Shown piece by piece: positions 43,311-54,529 of a stretch of 64,000 nt of DNA. This DNA is from Blastobasis lacticolella (Eukaryota > Arthropoda > Insecta > Lepidoptera > Blastobasidae). Location of the stretch: positions 23,139,857 to 23,203,856 of the forward strand of contig LR990040.1 of NCBI GenBank assembly GCA_905147135.1, read 5' to 3'. Below the pieces are notes generated by a model, which ran no database searches, had not been told where the DNA came from, and saw only the letters and a list, made by a program, of their open reading frames with translations. Every line of letters begins with the position of its first letter. Position 1 is the first letter of the stretch. Both the position numbers and the translations under genes were made by a program.

Positions 43311-43639
43311 CTCTTGGAACAGTGAAAAATCATTCTTCTAAATCAACGCAATCAAAAGACACAGCTGTTTATACCGCATGTGTGACACTCCCAAGGGAAT
43401 CAAAACCTATAGGGTACTTCTCGTTGACCTAGAATAATGAAATTTGGCAAAAAGAAATTTCCAGCACAAGTAAATCCGAAAACCGGAAAATTTTAGTTAC
43501 ATCACAAAAAATAGTCAACCAACTTATAAAGTGTAGTTACATTAGAATATATTTCATACAATTTATACACTAGCTAGGTACACTCGTAACTTTGTAATGT
43601 GTTTCTAGTATCAAAAAGCCTTCTTTGTAGCATGCATAT

Positions 43640-43700
43640 TGACTAGAAACCACGGAACCCTACACTGCACGTGGCCCGCCACGTCTTGGCTGGTTTTTTT
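43640..43700 (+). repeat. Dispersed repeat, uninserted relative of the Jockey-LINE target
   Basis: 'cacggaaccctacactgcacgtggcccgccacgtcttggctggttttt' is continuous here. The same sequence is split by the LINE at 20674/24812, supporting the insertion boundaries. Confidence 0.55.
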
Positions 43701-44254
43701 ATTGTCTAGAAAGGCATACGGTCATTAGGTCTACCTGATGAAAAGCGGCCACCGTCGACCAGGATATCAGTAACCTAAGGGGAACGTATGCGGTGCCGGC
43801 CTTTGCGGTACCTGTAAATATGTAGAAGAACCACAAGTTATAGTGCATAAACTTCGAGAGCTCAATCCTGTACATGCGCCGTAAAAAGGCTCGCCATGCT
43901 CGTACGTTAGTTGGAAGCCAGACAAATAACGCTACAATACTCCCGTAAGGACCAACGGCGAATTCATGTATCGGAGGCGAAGATCCAATTCGGGTCGCTG
44001 TGCCAGCGAAGCAAGCAAGCAACTCCCATTCTACTAAAATTATAAATGCGAAAGTTTCTAAGGATATGTACTACTAAACTGATGTTTATTAAATTTGGCA
44101 GTAATATAGCTAATATCCCGAAATTCTATGTGGTGTGACAGGAGCGAGTGTGGAATGTCATAACCGATTTGTACGCGGTCGAATTCGTTGGCAAAAACTC
44201 GTTTGCTATAAAATTACGTGATATAAGCTAATTATAAATGTAATATTGTTTTAG

Positions 44255-44407
44255 CGGACAAAAGGTTCGAGATCGCTGCTGTGGAGAGAGGATATGAAGT
44301 AGACATGAAGCTCAAAATCAAGAAGGTGGGGAGAACAACCTTCGGCACATACAGCTGCATATCGAAAAACTCTCTTGGTGACACAGACGGCACCATCAAG
44401 TTATATT
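44255..44407 (+). CDS. DIP-like gene, exon encoding second half of Ig domain 3
   Basis: The acceptor AATATTGTTTTAG ends at 44254 and the donor GTGAGT starts at 44408. 153 bp, phase 1 both sides. After the split Ser245 it encodes DKRFEIAAVERGYEVDMKLK, then IKKVGRTTFGTYSCISKNSL and GDTDGTIKLY. Cys279 pairs with Cys223, and FGTYSCxxKNSLGDTDGxIKLY is the standard end of Ig3 in DIP/lachesin proteins. A spurious reading frame continues past the donor, but the splice donor and family length place the end at 44407. Confidence 0.93.
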
Positions 44408-44544
44408 GTGAGTATAATTACGTGGATCTTTTTAAAACTGCATTTAAGCAATATGTTCAATTTTATCTTATCATGATTTTTATTTATCGGTCTATCGTAG
44501 TAAGTAAGAACAGTAAACAGGTTGTAGGGCTGTAGGGCAGGTTT

Positions 44545-44835
44545 TATCTAGTGCGGCTCTGTCAAGCCTGAGGAGTCCGTCTGGGTGAATACCACCGCCT
44601 TATCTATTTCTGCCGCCAAGCAACAATGCTTGCGTTGTTGTATTCTGATTTGAAGAATAAGCTAGCCAGCGCAATTATAGGCACGAGGCATTACATCTTA
44701 GTCCTCACGGTGACATCGCACCTGCGTTTCTGCATTTTTGTTGCCTGCAACCTGCATGAATCGTAGATGTTATGGGCGGCTGTTACCGCTTACCATCAGG
44801 CGACGTCTGCTCGTTTGTCACTGCGTAGGATAAAA
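44545..44835 (+). repeat. Repeat J, copy 1
   Basis: 'taccaccgccttatctatttctgccgccaagcaacaatgcttgcgttgttgt..gcatttttgttgcctgcaacctgcatgaatcgtagatgttatgggcggctgttaccgcttaccatcaggcg'. Copy 2 (46205-46490) is about 1.66 kb downstream in the same orientation. Confidence 0.55.
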
Positions 44836-45358
44836 AAATATAGGTATAAAATTTTCGCACACATCATCACTTATTAGCAGATGAGAAGGTCAAATGCCCG
44901 GCAGTAAAATTTGTACAAATATTTTTATATTTCCGTTTATTTCTCGTACCCTGCTAATATATACTAAAGAAGAAACAGCGCCAAATTGTGTACAGGTACC
45001 AGCATTTTTTGTTCAACAAGACAAAATAAAAAGGGTACACTAATGAGTAGTTAAATTCCCTGCGAGTTAATGGTCCGGGGTCCGGGTAAGCTGATATTTT
45101 GCGGGGCGGTGAGTGTTCTCCCCTTATCCGGGTTTACTGTTACTGGCTGGGCATATACGTTATAAGTATCTAGCAGGATGAAGCTGTGTGTTCAATTACA
45201 TATTCCGATATTCTGATATTCTGATATACAGGCTCTGGGCTCGGGGCTTGAATTTCGAGGGATGATTCTACTTGTAACATAGAATGCCTTGCCTTTTTTA
45301 ATGTTCTAAATAAACGGAGTTTTGATGTTAAATTTTAACTCGGTTAAGTTGAAATTTA

Positions 45359-45525
45359 TTATCACAGCAAATAACAGTCCACTGCAGGACTTAGAGTCTC
45401 TCCCTAGAGAGAGGGAATTATTGCTATAATCTCCACGCCTGCTAGGCGGGTTGGATATCGCAGTGTTGTAAATGTAACAACGGAAAACGCTGCTGCCCAT
45501 TTTCCAGCCTAAGCCTCCTGAATTT
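45359..45525 (-). mobile_element. Retroposon E copy
   Basis: 'atcacagcaaataacagtccactgcaggacttagagtctctccc' to 'gaaaacgctgctgcccattttccagcctaagcctcc'. The head is truncated. Confidence 0.55.
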
Positions 45526-45719
45526 TTGCCAGTGTACATTCCCTACTACAGATATTACAGTAATAGCACATATGATAGTTGGTTTTCTTCCTAATTTGTA
45601 TTAAGCAATTAGTCAGCATAGCTTTTTTCTTTACCTTACTCGAAGAGCTCCATGTTGTACTCTCCAAGGAGCTTTAAGTTTCACAAACTGAACCGGGTCT
45701 GGAACCTGATCAGATTGGA

Positions 45720-45902
45720 TCTTGGTCACATACTCAGTTGCCGAATGTGTAGGTTTCTTTACGATGTAAGTGCATCGGTTAGTATTCAACTTATGTACAT
45801 AACTCAGAAAAGAGTCATTGGTACATGTCGGCAGTGGAATTCGAACCGGGTACCTCTCGTTTACGAGTTGGATACCTTAACCACTATGACACCAACGGTC
45901 CC
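45720..45902 (-). mobile_element. SINE-B copy with tRNA-like head
   Basis: Reverse copy ending in the head 'ggtacatgtcggcagtggaattcgaaccgggtacctctcgtttacgagttggataccttaaccactatgacaccaacgg', which contains the inverted B box. Confidence 0.6.
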
Positions 45903-46204
45903 CTATAATATAGCCACTAACCAAACGATAATTAAAATATATGCATATTTTAATTAAAATACACAGTGAAATCAGCTATCATCATAATCCCTATACTATT
46001 AGTGAAGAGAGAGCCCACATTAATTTTACATTGCTTACATTGGCACATATTCAAAGCAATTTCATTTTATGGGTATAAATTAATGCCGCAACCCACGTGA
46101 CTTTAATTTTGGAACTGTTATGGGTGCATTGTACTATCTATATATATATTTTTAATAAGACTAGCCAGACATTTGTCCGAAATCTCACTATATAGCATCA
46201 ATAT

Positions 46205-46490
46205 TATATACCTGAGTGGTAGGACTCTCTCAGACCTAAGTGGTCTGCATGGGTGAGTACCGCTTTATCTATTTCTGCCGCCAAGCAACAATGATTGCAT
46301 TGTTGTGTTATGGTTTTGAAGGATAAAGCAGCCTGCGGAAATTTGGCATGAGGCATTTCATCTTAGTCCTCGCAGATACAGCGTACCTGCGGTCCTGCAT
46401 TTTGTTGCTTGCAACCTAAATGCGTGAATCGTAAATATTATGGGCGACATTTACAGCTTACTATTAGGCGCCTATAATAAGAAAAAGTGC
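46205..46490 (+). repeat. Repeat J, copy 2
   Basis: Second copy of the segment described at 44545-44835, with scattered substitutions. Confidence 0.55.
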
Positions 46491-46994
46491 CAGCAAAAAT
46501 ATAAAATTTTCAAATTATTAGGCCTATGATTGCGTAGACAACAGTAACGTTGGGTTCTGCACCGTAAATCGAGGTTTTCAATCATCGTTCGTAATATTGT
46601 AAAAACGCTGATGCCGAGCGAAGAAACTACTATTTCGGCGGACCTTCCATTTGTAATACTTTATACACACAAACCGATTTACGACCAGGCGATTTTTTAT
46701 GCTACCTTTTCCTCTTAAAGGAGTACCGCACAGATGCGTTCGTTCTCGTTCAGGGTGGGCCAAAACTGTTAGCAAAAATATACATATGGAAACTGTTAGA
46801 GGGAAAGGACGCAAAAGTGACCGAAAAATATGCGTTACTACTTACAATTACAAATAATTAGATGTAGGGTCTGATTTGACATCGGAATTTATGGGAACAT
46901 TGGCATTTATTGATCAGATCTATATGGGATACTGAATAGAAAATTAATTTTGTGACATTGCACAATTATCTACTGACATAGTTAACTTAAGCAT

Positions 46995-47130
46995 TCATCA
47001 TCATCATAATATCAGCCGAAAGACGCCCTGCTTGGCATAGGCCTCCCCCAGAGATTTGACCACTAAAGGCCGGATTTGTGCTTTCCGCATCCATCTGATA
47101 GGTACCTGCGATCTTTATCAGATCTTGCGA
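46995..47130 (-). pseudogene. RTE-like LINE C-terminal fragment
   Basis: 'catcatcatcataatatcagccgaaagacgccctgcttggcataggcctcccccagagatttgac...tgctttccgcatccatctg' is the reverse of the EAYAQQW..SG end described at 20385-20565. Confidence 0.55.
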
Positions 47131-48365
47131 ATATAAGCAATATTGTTAATTTTTACTAACACATTATGAAATATTTATTCTGAAATGAATCATTTGACTT
47201 GAATTGAAATTAATTAAATAGGTAGGTAGGTGATGGCGTGCTTCACTGGGCAATGGCGTGCTTGTGATAAACAATTTCACAAAAGCCACGTTTTCTATTA
47301 TACAACTCCGGTTTAGAAGTACTTAGTGAATGTCAAAGTGGTAATTTAATCAAAGGTCGAATCGGAACGATCGAGCAAAGCGGTTACATCACGGATCGGC
47401 CAAGTTGAAAAAGAAGCGACTAGCACTTTCAGTCAGAATGTTTGTTTTGCGAAGTTTGCATTTAGTAGATAACGATGGTCTTTTACTAAGCGAGAATTCG
47501 CTTTTTGTTCTATCTATTCAGCATGGTTAACACAGGAGTGTATGCTCCGTAAGTGTATATATCGCGATGTAGCTCGCGCTGCTAGAGAGCTTTTGTTTCC
47601 TTCGTATTGAGAAACACTAATATGATAGAGATAATAGTATCTATGTCATACGCCAATTACGCCGTACTTCTCTATAAATAAATAACTGCTGTGTCAAGGT
47701 AACCCTATAGGAGAGCCAAGACGAGGCAGGGAATAAATGAATGAATGAGTGTGAATGAATAAATGTGTATTAGTGCATAAATACATTATACAGTCGGTAT
47801 ACAGGCTGTTCTTGCGCTCTGGACAAAGTCGAATACTACTAGTTCAGTAGGGTATTTAAAACAAAACTGCAAAGTATCATAATAATCAATCCACTATTTA
47901 TCGAAAAAACAACGATTTTAATTTTATCACTCAGGAACAGCTTGTATGTTGCATGGTCTAGGAAGTACCCTAAACTCTTTAAATTTAAAAAAAAAACTCT
48001 TAAAATTAAATTAATTAATAATTTAAAGTGTGACATAAAGTCACTTGTGGTTACTCGCTTCTCATGTGTCATGTCATGGATGTCAATTAATTAATTCTAG
48101 ATCAATTCATTCGTATTGTCATGATACAGGATATTGTAATTGTTGCCGATTCAGTTGCAATGTAATTTGTTAGATAAAATTGTTTTATGTTTTTATGTCT
48201 AATTAATGAAATATCTATTTTATGATTCTGCGTAACAGTCTTAAACATGGTTTCATTATATGTCCAGAGGCTAAGGTCACCTGTATATTGGTAGCAACAG
48301 AGAAAACAACAGATAGCCTTATCGTAATTATAATAATAATAAAGTAATAACTCCCTATTATAATT

Positions 48366-48569
48366 AGAACTAGTGGACTCGGCGCGACGTCGTTCATATA
48401 CACCTACTTTACCCCTCCATATGTTTTTTTTTGCTTATAAACCTTCCTTTTAGATCACTCCATCTATTGCTGAAAATCGCATTAAAATCCGTTGCGTAGT
48501 TAAAAAGATGGCGTACACAGATACATAGAGACAGGTGGCGGGAAGCGACTTCGTTTTACTATGTATAGA
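48366..48569 (+). repeat. Dispersed repeat I, near-complete copy
   Basis: 'actagtggactcggcgcgacgtcgtt..acacctactttacccc..gcttataaaccttcc..atcactccatctattgctgaaaatcgcattaaaatccgttgcgtagttaaaaagat..agacaggtggcgggaagcgacttcgttttactatgtatag', about 200 bp with no ORF. Confidence 0.55.
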
Positions 48570-49541
48570 TGGATGATCAATGAAATAACATTTCGTTGTT
48601 TAATTATCATTTTTAAACGAGCTAGTGTTATTGATCTACCCTGCAGCTCGGTAGCGGCTATAAAGCAGCATTACGCTCTTAAGGCGTCATAATATTTTGC
48701 TACAAGTCACATTGAAGTTACGTAGTGTGGCCTGTAAGCTCGCAGATCCAAGGAACACAATACGAACGACGTGACCGCTTCCTAGTTGGCAAATATGTTT
48801 GTTTCATTTTATACTTACCAGGCATTTGATCGCCATGGGTTAGTGGCAGTAATTTTGGATGGAACTTGAAAGCTATGTTAATGGAGTTGAATTTGTTTTA
48901 TTTATTTATTCGTATGGCAGAAATAAAATATTAAATCAAGCGAACTCAGCCATTTGATTGCTTCCTCACTAAGGGTGATCAGGTCCTCCAGTGGGCCAGG
49001 AGTTGAATAATAGTAAACGACGTCATAATATCGAAGAAAAAGATATGTGCTTAGAAAATATTAAAAACTGTGTAAGAATCCGTTTTTATTCTAAAAAGAC
49101 GTATGCGAACGAATGCAGTTATTATTATAATTTTTGCTATATATGGGGCTATGGGCACTATTTAGATAAATACAATCACGTGTAAATTTGCGTAAATATT
49201 ATTTCCACTGAGCATTTAGGTTGCTGTTTATATATTTTTTATACAACGCAGTGACAAACGAGCAGACCGCCTATCCCGTAACTGTTGCGCATAGCATCTA
49301 CGATTCATGCATTTAGGTTGCTGGCTACAAAAATGCAGAATTATGAGATAAATATGTTACCCTATCCGCTAACTAATAACAAAACCGTAATTGTATATCT
49401 TTATTACATTTTATAGAACTGCTCTGCGAAACTAACCAATGACCACACAACCTAATATTTTTTATCCAAGCAAAGGCTTTTTGACTTTTGGTAAGCGTAT
49501 TTCTTGCTATAATTATTATAACTCCTATTCTTTTCTAACAG

Positions 49542-49705
49542 CATTGTCGGGGAAGTACGACGATATGCAGTACAACGAAATATCCGACGAGCAAACGCCA
49601 GACGTGGGTGAATTAGAAGCCTTGAAGAGGAGTCCCTCAGGGCGGTGTCTTGGGGCCTCTATATTTTCCTCTATAGCCCTAACAACTCTAATAGCAGTGT
49701 TATAA
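49542..49705 (+). CDS. DIP-like gene, last coding exon with GPI-type C-terminus
   Basis: The acceptor ATTCTTTTCTAACAG ends at 49541. The exon completes Ser296 and encodes 53 further residues to TAA at 49703-49705: a polar, acidic linker (LSGKYDDMQYNEISDEQTPD), a short basic stretch (KRSPSGR), and a final hydrophobic run CLGASIFSSIALTTLIAVL with nothing charged after it. A small-residue cleavage region followed by a terminal hydrophobic segment is the layout of a GPI-attachment signal, as known for several DIP proteins. A true transmembrane anchor would normally be followed by a basic cytoplasmic tail, which is absent. No poly(A) signal was identified before the repeat that begins at 49874. 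Confidence 0.9.
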
Positions 49706-49873
49706 GTGTGCTTGAAAACTATGATGCAATGCGATCTATACTCGTAACGATACCGTGTTGTGAAATTGGAAGCTCGTTGTAAGGCGGAAGGGAAGCTGGC
49801 AATATAGACCGATGTAGCAAGTTTTATGGTGATTGGAAACTGAAAAGCGTTGGGATTTTTATAGAACAAAGAA

Positions 49874-52438
49874 GTGATTCAAAAATATTCAAATACGGAC
49901 ACAAATGTAGTAGTATCATAATGATTATAATATCATATGTTATGATAACCGATCATATCATTAACGATCATAATTCAATTTTGAAACAAATTTCGGGATT
50001 GATAAGATGAAATATTGTGGGTATGTTGGGTAGACACTTTATCCCTATTATTGATACGATCAGTAGGCTAATTATGTAACGCTGTTGCCAACAATTATTT
50101 GATTTCAATGATTGAAATGGTGACTTTTGTCGATTTCATGGGTTAGTTGCTAACAAAGTTTCATTGCAATAAACCGAAACTATTAAATCGATCATACGTA
50201 ATCGCAAAAGTAACAATTTCAGTCATTGAAATCAGATAATTGTTGGCAACATAGTTACTTTATTAACCAACAGATATTTTTTTTGGTAAATAAGTTACCA
50301 AATAAGATCACAATTCACGATTTGACATCCCTTACATTACCATACTTCATTGTCTCAACTTCTTCAACAAAGGAAGTACCTAACCGTATCAAATCAGATT
50401 TGAGATTACTTGTTGTATCTAAGTCTAAGAATTGCATGGCCGGTCATTTTGCATAGCTTCCTTTACGATTTGGTTTACGACGGAGCCTTGGGACCTGCTC
50501 TGCTTCGAGCGAGAGACGCGCGCGGATTCTCGTTCATTGCTGGCTATTCAGGCATTCCGTCGTGCGCGCCACGTACAGTCTGACCCTTGAGTCTGCTACT
50601 CCGCTACTTGGCGCGATTTGATTGTAATTGGATTGGCTTACGGCAGTTTTAATTGTAGTAGAATACCAAAACTGCGTATAATTTTCATTGAGCTGCGATA
50701 GCGATTAAATTACAATTATATCCAGCCGTTAGTAAAATATCGGACTTGAGGCCCAGTTCCCTAACTAATGTCACCAGGCATATTGGTTGTTATGAATACA
50801 TATCATAAACTGCACCGTTCAAATTACACGATTTGAATTATATTTGAATCGACAAATCATTGTTATTCAATAATCTTGCAAAATATAATACAAAAACAGA
50901 CAGATAAAAAATGTGTATCGTTTAGTAGTTTTACACCTATTTTTATTTTAAATAAGTTTTACATTTCATGTTAGTAAAGTCACCGAAATATCTTACTAAA
51001 TTATTAGTACAATCTTAAGTGGCAATTTATTGCAATTCATGATGTGCATCCAAACCACCACCAATCCACCAATGTGCCTATTGACCTAAGGGAACAGGCT
51101 GTACTAACCCTTCAATGCATTACGATCTGCGCGCGGTTCCCGCCCGGCGCAGTGCAGGGCCGTACTTAGGTGCTTACGAGATCGCAATCTGCGTTACGGC
51201 TCTGGATGGCTCAGCTAGCACACTGGGCAGTAAAGGGTTAACTTTACCGGTTCCTAGAAGGGAATTTAACAAGTATGGGAGTGGTTGGAGTGTAATGAGA
51301 AGAAGGAAGAACCATGAAGGTGGAATTTGTAGAAATCAGAATTTGTCAGAATTGAATACCTACTCACGGAGAAAAAAAAACAAAATTTCACTTCGCATGC
51401 TGAAAAGTTAAATAACCTGGCATTCCATAAAAACTTAAGTTTTGGATAGTAAATTGTCATTACAACTCAGCCATATCTGTAATTAATGAAAAAAAAGAGA
51501 GAAAAGATATAAGAATAGGATGAAGGGATAGAAAAAAATTATACTTGACGAACATGTTCTGAAAATGTACAAACATTTTCCGAAATTGTATAATTAATAA
51601 TTGAGATACAAAACCAGTGGACGATTATCAATCCTCTTTTGTATCAAGGACGAGCGTATCATGTCTACAAAATTTCATTGACTTTGATCGATATTTATGA
51701 TTGTAGTTTATCAAATTTTTGTTAATATATTATGTCATTTCAAAGATTGAAATTTGTATAGAAATCTTAAGTCAAGTAACTTTGAAACGATAAATGGTTT
51801 CTGGATCACATCTACAAAATTTCATTGACTGATAGCTTAATATTGAAAATGTCATCAAAGTACCTTTGTATGGAGCGCGCTCGGGGGATACTCCTCTTAA
51901 TAACCGGTTCGAACCAGTTTGCTAGCTAGCTCCCAAGCCGTACTCACTCGCGTTAATAGCCATCTTCGCCTCGTTCCGTATGAGTTCACCGGCGACGAAG
52001 AAGCCGTATTATAACAATTTGTATATACAGAATATATTGTTACTTTTAACTTTTCGGTGTTGTTTTATTTATTATACCCTTGGAGCCAAAAATAGCGGAC
52101 TGTGCTGTTCCAACGCACACTAAGGTTGTGGAACTACAGGCAGGCCTTAGGCTTGTTTGTCACCTTAGTGGAATAAAAAAATATTATACCCTCAACCGAC
52201 GTAAATGTATGAGATGTATGAATGTGGAAGAGGCATCATCATCATGTGACAGTATCATCATCATCATATCGGCAAAAGCCTCCTCCAGAGATCTTCACAA
52301 AGGCCGGTCCTGTGCCTTCCGCATCCAGCTGGTACTTTAAGTGAGTGAGTATATATGTTAATTTATTATCAAGTGCCGTCAAGACTTGATCTTCCTTTGG
52401 ATTTGTGAAGAGATTGCTGGAGTATGTGGTGTGCATGC
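49874..52438 (+). repeat. Long direct repeat F, copy 1 (2.6 kb)
   Basis: From 'gtgattcaaaaatattcaaatacg' to about 'gtatgtggtgtgcatg'. It is highly similar along its whole length to 58959-62037, except that copy 1 lacks about 110 bp of a LINE tail and a later LINE insertion. Internal parts: an inverted-repeat element (50078-50261), a GC-rich piece (50480-50600), a family G element (about 50585-50755), AT-rich sequence, and an RTE-like fragment near 52255-52340. No convincing gene. It starts 168 bp after the DIP stop codon. Confidence 0.8.
50078..50261. mobile_element. Inverted-repeat element nested in repeat F
   Basis: 'gtaacgctgttgccaacaattatttgatttcaatgattgaaat' is mirrored by 'atttcagtcattgaaatcagataattgttggcaacatagttac', arms of about 43 bp with few mismatches. 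The same structure is present in copy 2 near 59160-59356. Confidence 0.6.
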
Positions 52439-53800
52439 GAATTAGGTTTAGATTTTTGGAAAATATTTCAAAATTCAATGCCAATGGTAATTACATGGTG
52501 AGATTAGTATAGCCTTTAATCGTTAGTATTTCGTCTCTCTCTTTCAAAACAACGTATGTACAGAAGTCGTAGAGACGTCAAGTAGCATACGTAACATCGA
52601 ATTAAATTTTCATATTTAAGTAGTTCAATGCTAACGGATGCCCTTACGGTGAGGGAAAACATCGTGATGAAACCTGCGCCTGAATATGTAACCATGTTCC
52701 AAACTGGTCAGGTTCCCCTGGTAGCAGGGTCACGGAGGTCAGACGGCAGTCGCTCCACTGTAAGTTATCAGATCTGCCAAATCCTGGATTATGCTCAAGG
52801 TGAAGACAACACAACCAATACATTAACGCCCAGGTTGTTATTTTAAAATTTTTAGGCTGCAATAGGGCCTAGGGCCTCTCCCACATAATGGGAGGTTATT
52901 GCCATAATATCCACGCTTGGCAAGCGGGTTGTGGCCGGTGGTCGGTAAATAATGCACATCTTCGGCTTTGTATTTGTACAAGACTAACAGAAGAAATAGC
53001 GATAGAAATAGGTATGGCAGTGGTACCACATAGGCGAATTCCTAAGGCGCCATACAGCTACCGTTGGTATAAAGTATAGGTAAATTACGTGTGGGTAAGT
53101 CACTTAATAGTAGTAGTAGTAGGTAGTAATGCACACTACAATAGTAGATGCGAAATAGATTGGCGATAGCGGTCATTGATCCCAGTTACTATAATGAGGT
53201 CCCAAAGTGTAACTCAATAAAATAAAAGGTTGACAACCGACTTCAAATGAGCCTTTTATGTATAATACGTAACGTGGGTATCATTTAGTTGGGCTCTATT
53301 GACTCATCTATTTGGCATCCACTAAAGTTAGGAAAATGCTGATCGGGCCCGCCTGTGTACGACTTAAGGGCCATTAACAGCTTTGAACCATCTCGATTAA
53401 ACAGGTTTCCAAATAAAGAAAATGTTATCGAAATCGGTCAATCCGTTTAGGAGTTACGACGTTATAGACACACAGATACACCTGTCAAACTTGTGTGACT
53501 TCCTTCTTTACATGTGATGTTAAAAATGGTGAATCATCCTACATAGTAAAGAATAAAGTATTTTTCCACGTCTGTATGTCTGTATGTTAAAAAATTCAAT
53601 GCCAATTGTGATTACAAAACCAAAATTGGTGAAGGCATGGATGAATTTAATATAGCCAGTAATAGTAACAGTTAGTCTTCCGACTCTTTCTTTCAAAACA
53701 AAGTATATACGAAAGTCATTCAGACGTCAAGTGTGATACGTGACATCAAAATTCGATACATCGAATCACGCGTCGTCGAAAGTTCACCACTGCGAATCAC
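52439..53800 (+). repeat. Tandem composite unit, copy 1 (with a leading partial end)
   Basis: 52470-52610 is a copy of the unit end ('gtattacaa..gcctttaat..gttagt..tctctctttcaaaacaa'). Then come SINE-B (52620-52850), retroposon E sequence (52857-52930), and 'ggcagtggtaccacataggcg..tgtgggtaagtca', 'gattggcgatagcgg', 'gacacctgtcaaacttgtgtgacttccttctttacatg', and again the unit end to about 53800. The same order recurs at 53862-55434. Confidence 0.65.
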
Positions 53801-53861
53801 ATAGCACAACGATGTCACAAGCTGTGTTGGAATTCCTTCTAAGTATACTGATTTATAAAAA

Positions 53862-54210
53862 GAGGAGCGTCGGTGGCCGAGTTGTTAAGGTATGCGGCGA
53901 GGGGTACCAGATTCGAATCCCACAGCGGCTATGTACCAATGACTGTTTTCTGAGTTATGTACATTAGTTGAATGCTAACCAACGCCCTTACGGTAAGGGA
54001 AAACATCGTGATGAAACCTGCACATTCAGGCGACTGAATGTGTAACCATGATTCAATCTGGTCAGCTTCCCCTGGTAGCAAGGTCACGGAGTTAAAATAA
54101 CAGTCGCTCCGCTGTAAGTATTTATCTGATCTGCCAAATCCTGGATCATGGTTACGGCGGATCTCGAGCCCTCGTACGCGAGACCACAACCGGGACATTA
54201 ACGCCAAAAT
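53862..54210 (+). mobile_element. SINE-B, best full copy with tRNA-like head
   Basis: The head GGAGCGTCGGTGGCCGAGTT then GTTAAGG resembles the A-box region of a leucine or serine tRNA, and AGATTCGAATCCC is the B box. The body follows: 'tatgtaccaatgactgttttctgagttatgtacattagttgaatgctaacc', 'gatgaaacctgcacattcaggcgactgaatgtgtaacc', 'ccaaatcctggatcatgg' and the end 'gaccacaaccgggacattaacgcca'. RNA polymerase III transcription is inferred from the boxes. Not a functional tRNA. Confidence 0.7.
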
Positions 54211-54529
54211 AATTGTTTTAATATTATTCTCGTGCGTCTCCCACGAAAGAGGTTGTTATTGTCATAATCTCTACGCTTGGCAGGCGGGTTGGAGATAACG
54301 GACTGTACGCCAATGGCCAGTAAATCAGTAAATAATGGACATATTCGGCTTTATATTTGCTAAAACAAGACTAACAGAATAAATAGCGACAGAAATAGGT
54401 ACGGCAGTGGTACCAGATAGGCGTATTCCTCAGGCGGCACACAGCTATCATCGTTATAATGTATGGGTAAATATCGTGTGGGTAAGTCATTTTATGGTAG
54501 TAGTAGTATTATTATAATAGAAACCTTTT

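Larger units (their letters stand above)
37541..44254 (+). other. Intron 5 (phase 1), carries a satellite array
   Basis: 6.7 kb. Hairpin-forming sequence at 38823-39053 leads into an 18-copy tandem array at 39166-40554. SINE, LINE and RTE remnants follow at 41.6-43.7 kb. 37590-37830 resembles the 53350-53540 and 55000-55170 segments ('agatacacctgtcaaacttgtgtga' type). 37835-38820 and 42130-43195 show no gene. Confidence 0.75.
44408..49541 (+). other. Intron 6 (phase 1)
   Basis: 5.1 kb. Repeat J occurs directly at 44545-44835 and 46205-46490 (both +) and in part at 49240-49340 (reverse). Retroposon E, SINE-B, an RTE fragment and repeat I are also present. 46495-46990, 47135-48360 and 48575-49235 show no gene. 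Confidence 0.75.
12359..49705 (+). other. Gene span: DIP/lachesin-like three-Ig cell-surface protein (5' end missing)
   Basis: Seven exons on the plus strand (12359-12456, 17635-17842, 25892-26056, 33621-33749, 37406-37540, 44255-44407, 49542-49705) join in frame into 349 codons plus stop. The product has three Ig domains: Cys23-Cys84 with Trp35, Cys127-Cys180 with Trp139, and Cys223-Cys279 with Trp235. It then has a short linker and a hydrophobic C-terminus. This order and the linkers (VVPPDILDYPTS, VVHFPP) are typical of the insect Dpr-interacting protein family, whose members bind Dpr proteins on neuronal surfaces in synaptic partner recognition. Four N-glycosylation sequons are visible (N10, N122, N151, N157). 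The signal peptide and start codon must lie in an unseen upstream exon that ends in phase 1. Which DIP paralogue this is cannot be decided here. Confidence 0.9.

Noticed and set aside
44408..44535. Extension of exon 6 reading frame beyond the donor
   Set aside because: A strong GTGAGT donor at 44408 and the family length of Ig3 end the exon at 44407. The extension is intron read-through.
51115..51411. Small ORF shared by both repeat F copies (MHYD.RA.PARRSAGPYLGAY type)
   Set aside because: The differences I compared between the two copies inside the frame (L to P, V to A, L to I) all change the residue, and copy 2 gains a stop (AGA to TGA). That is not the pattern of a selected protein.
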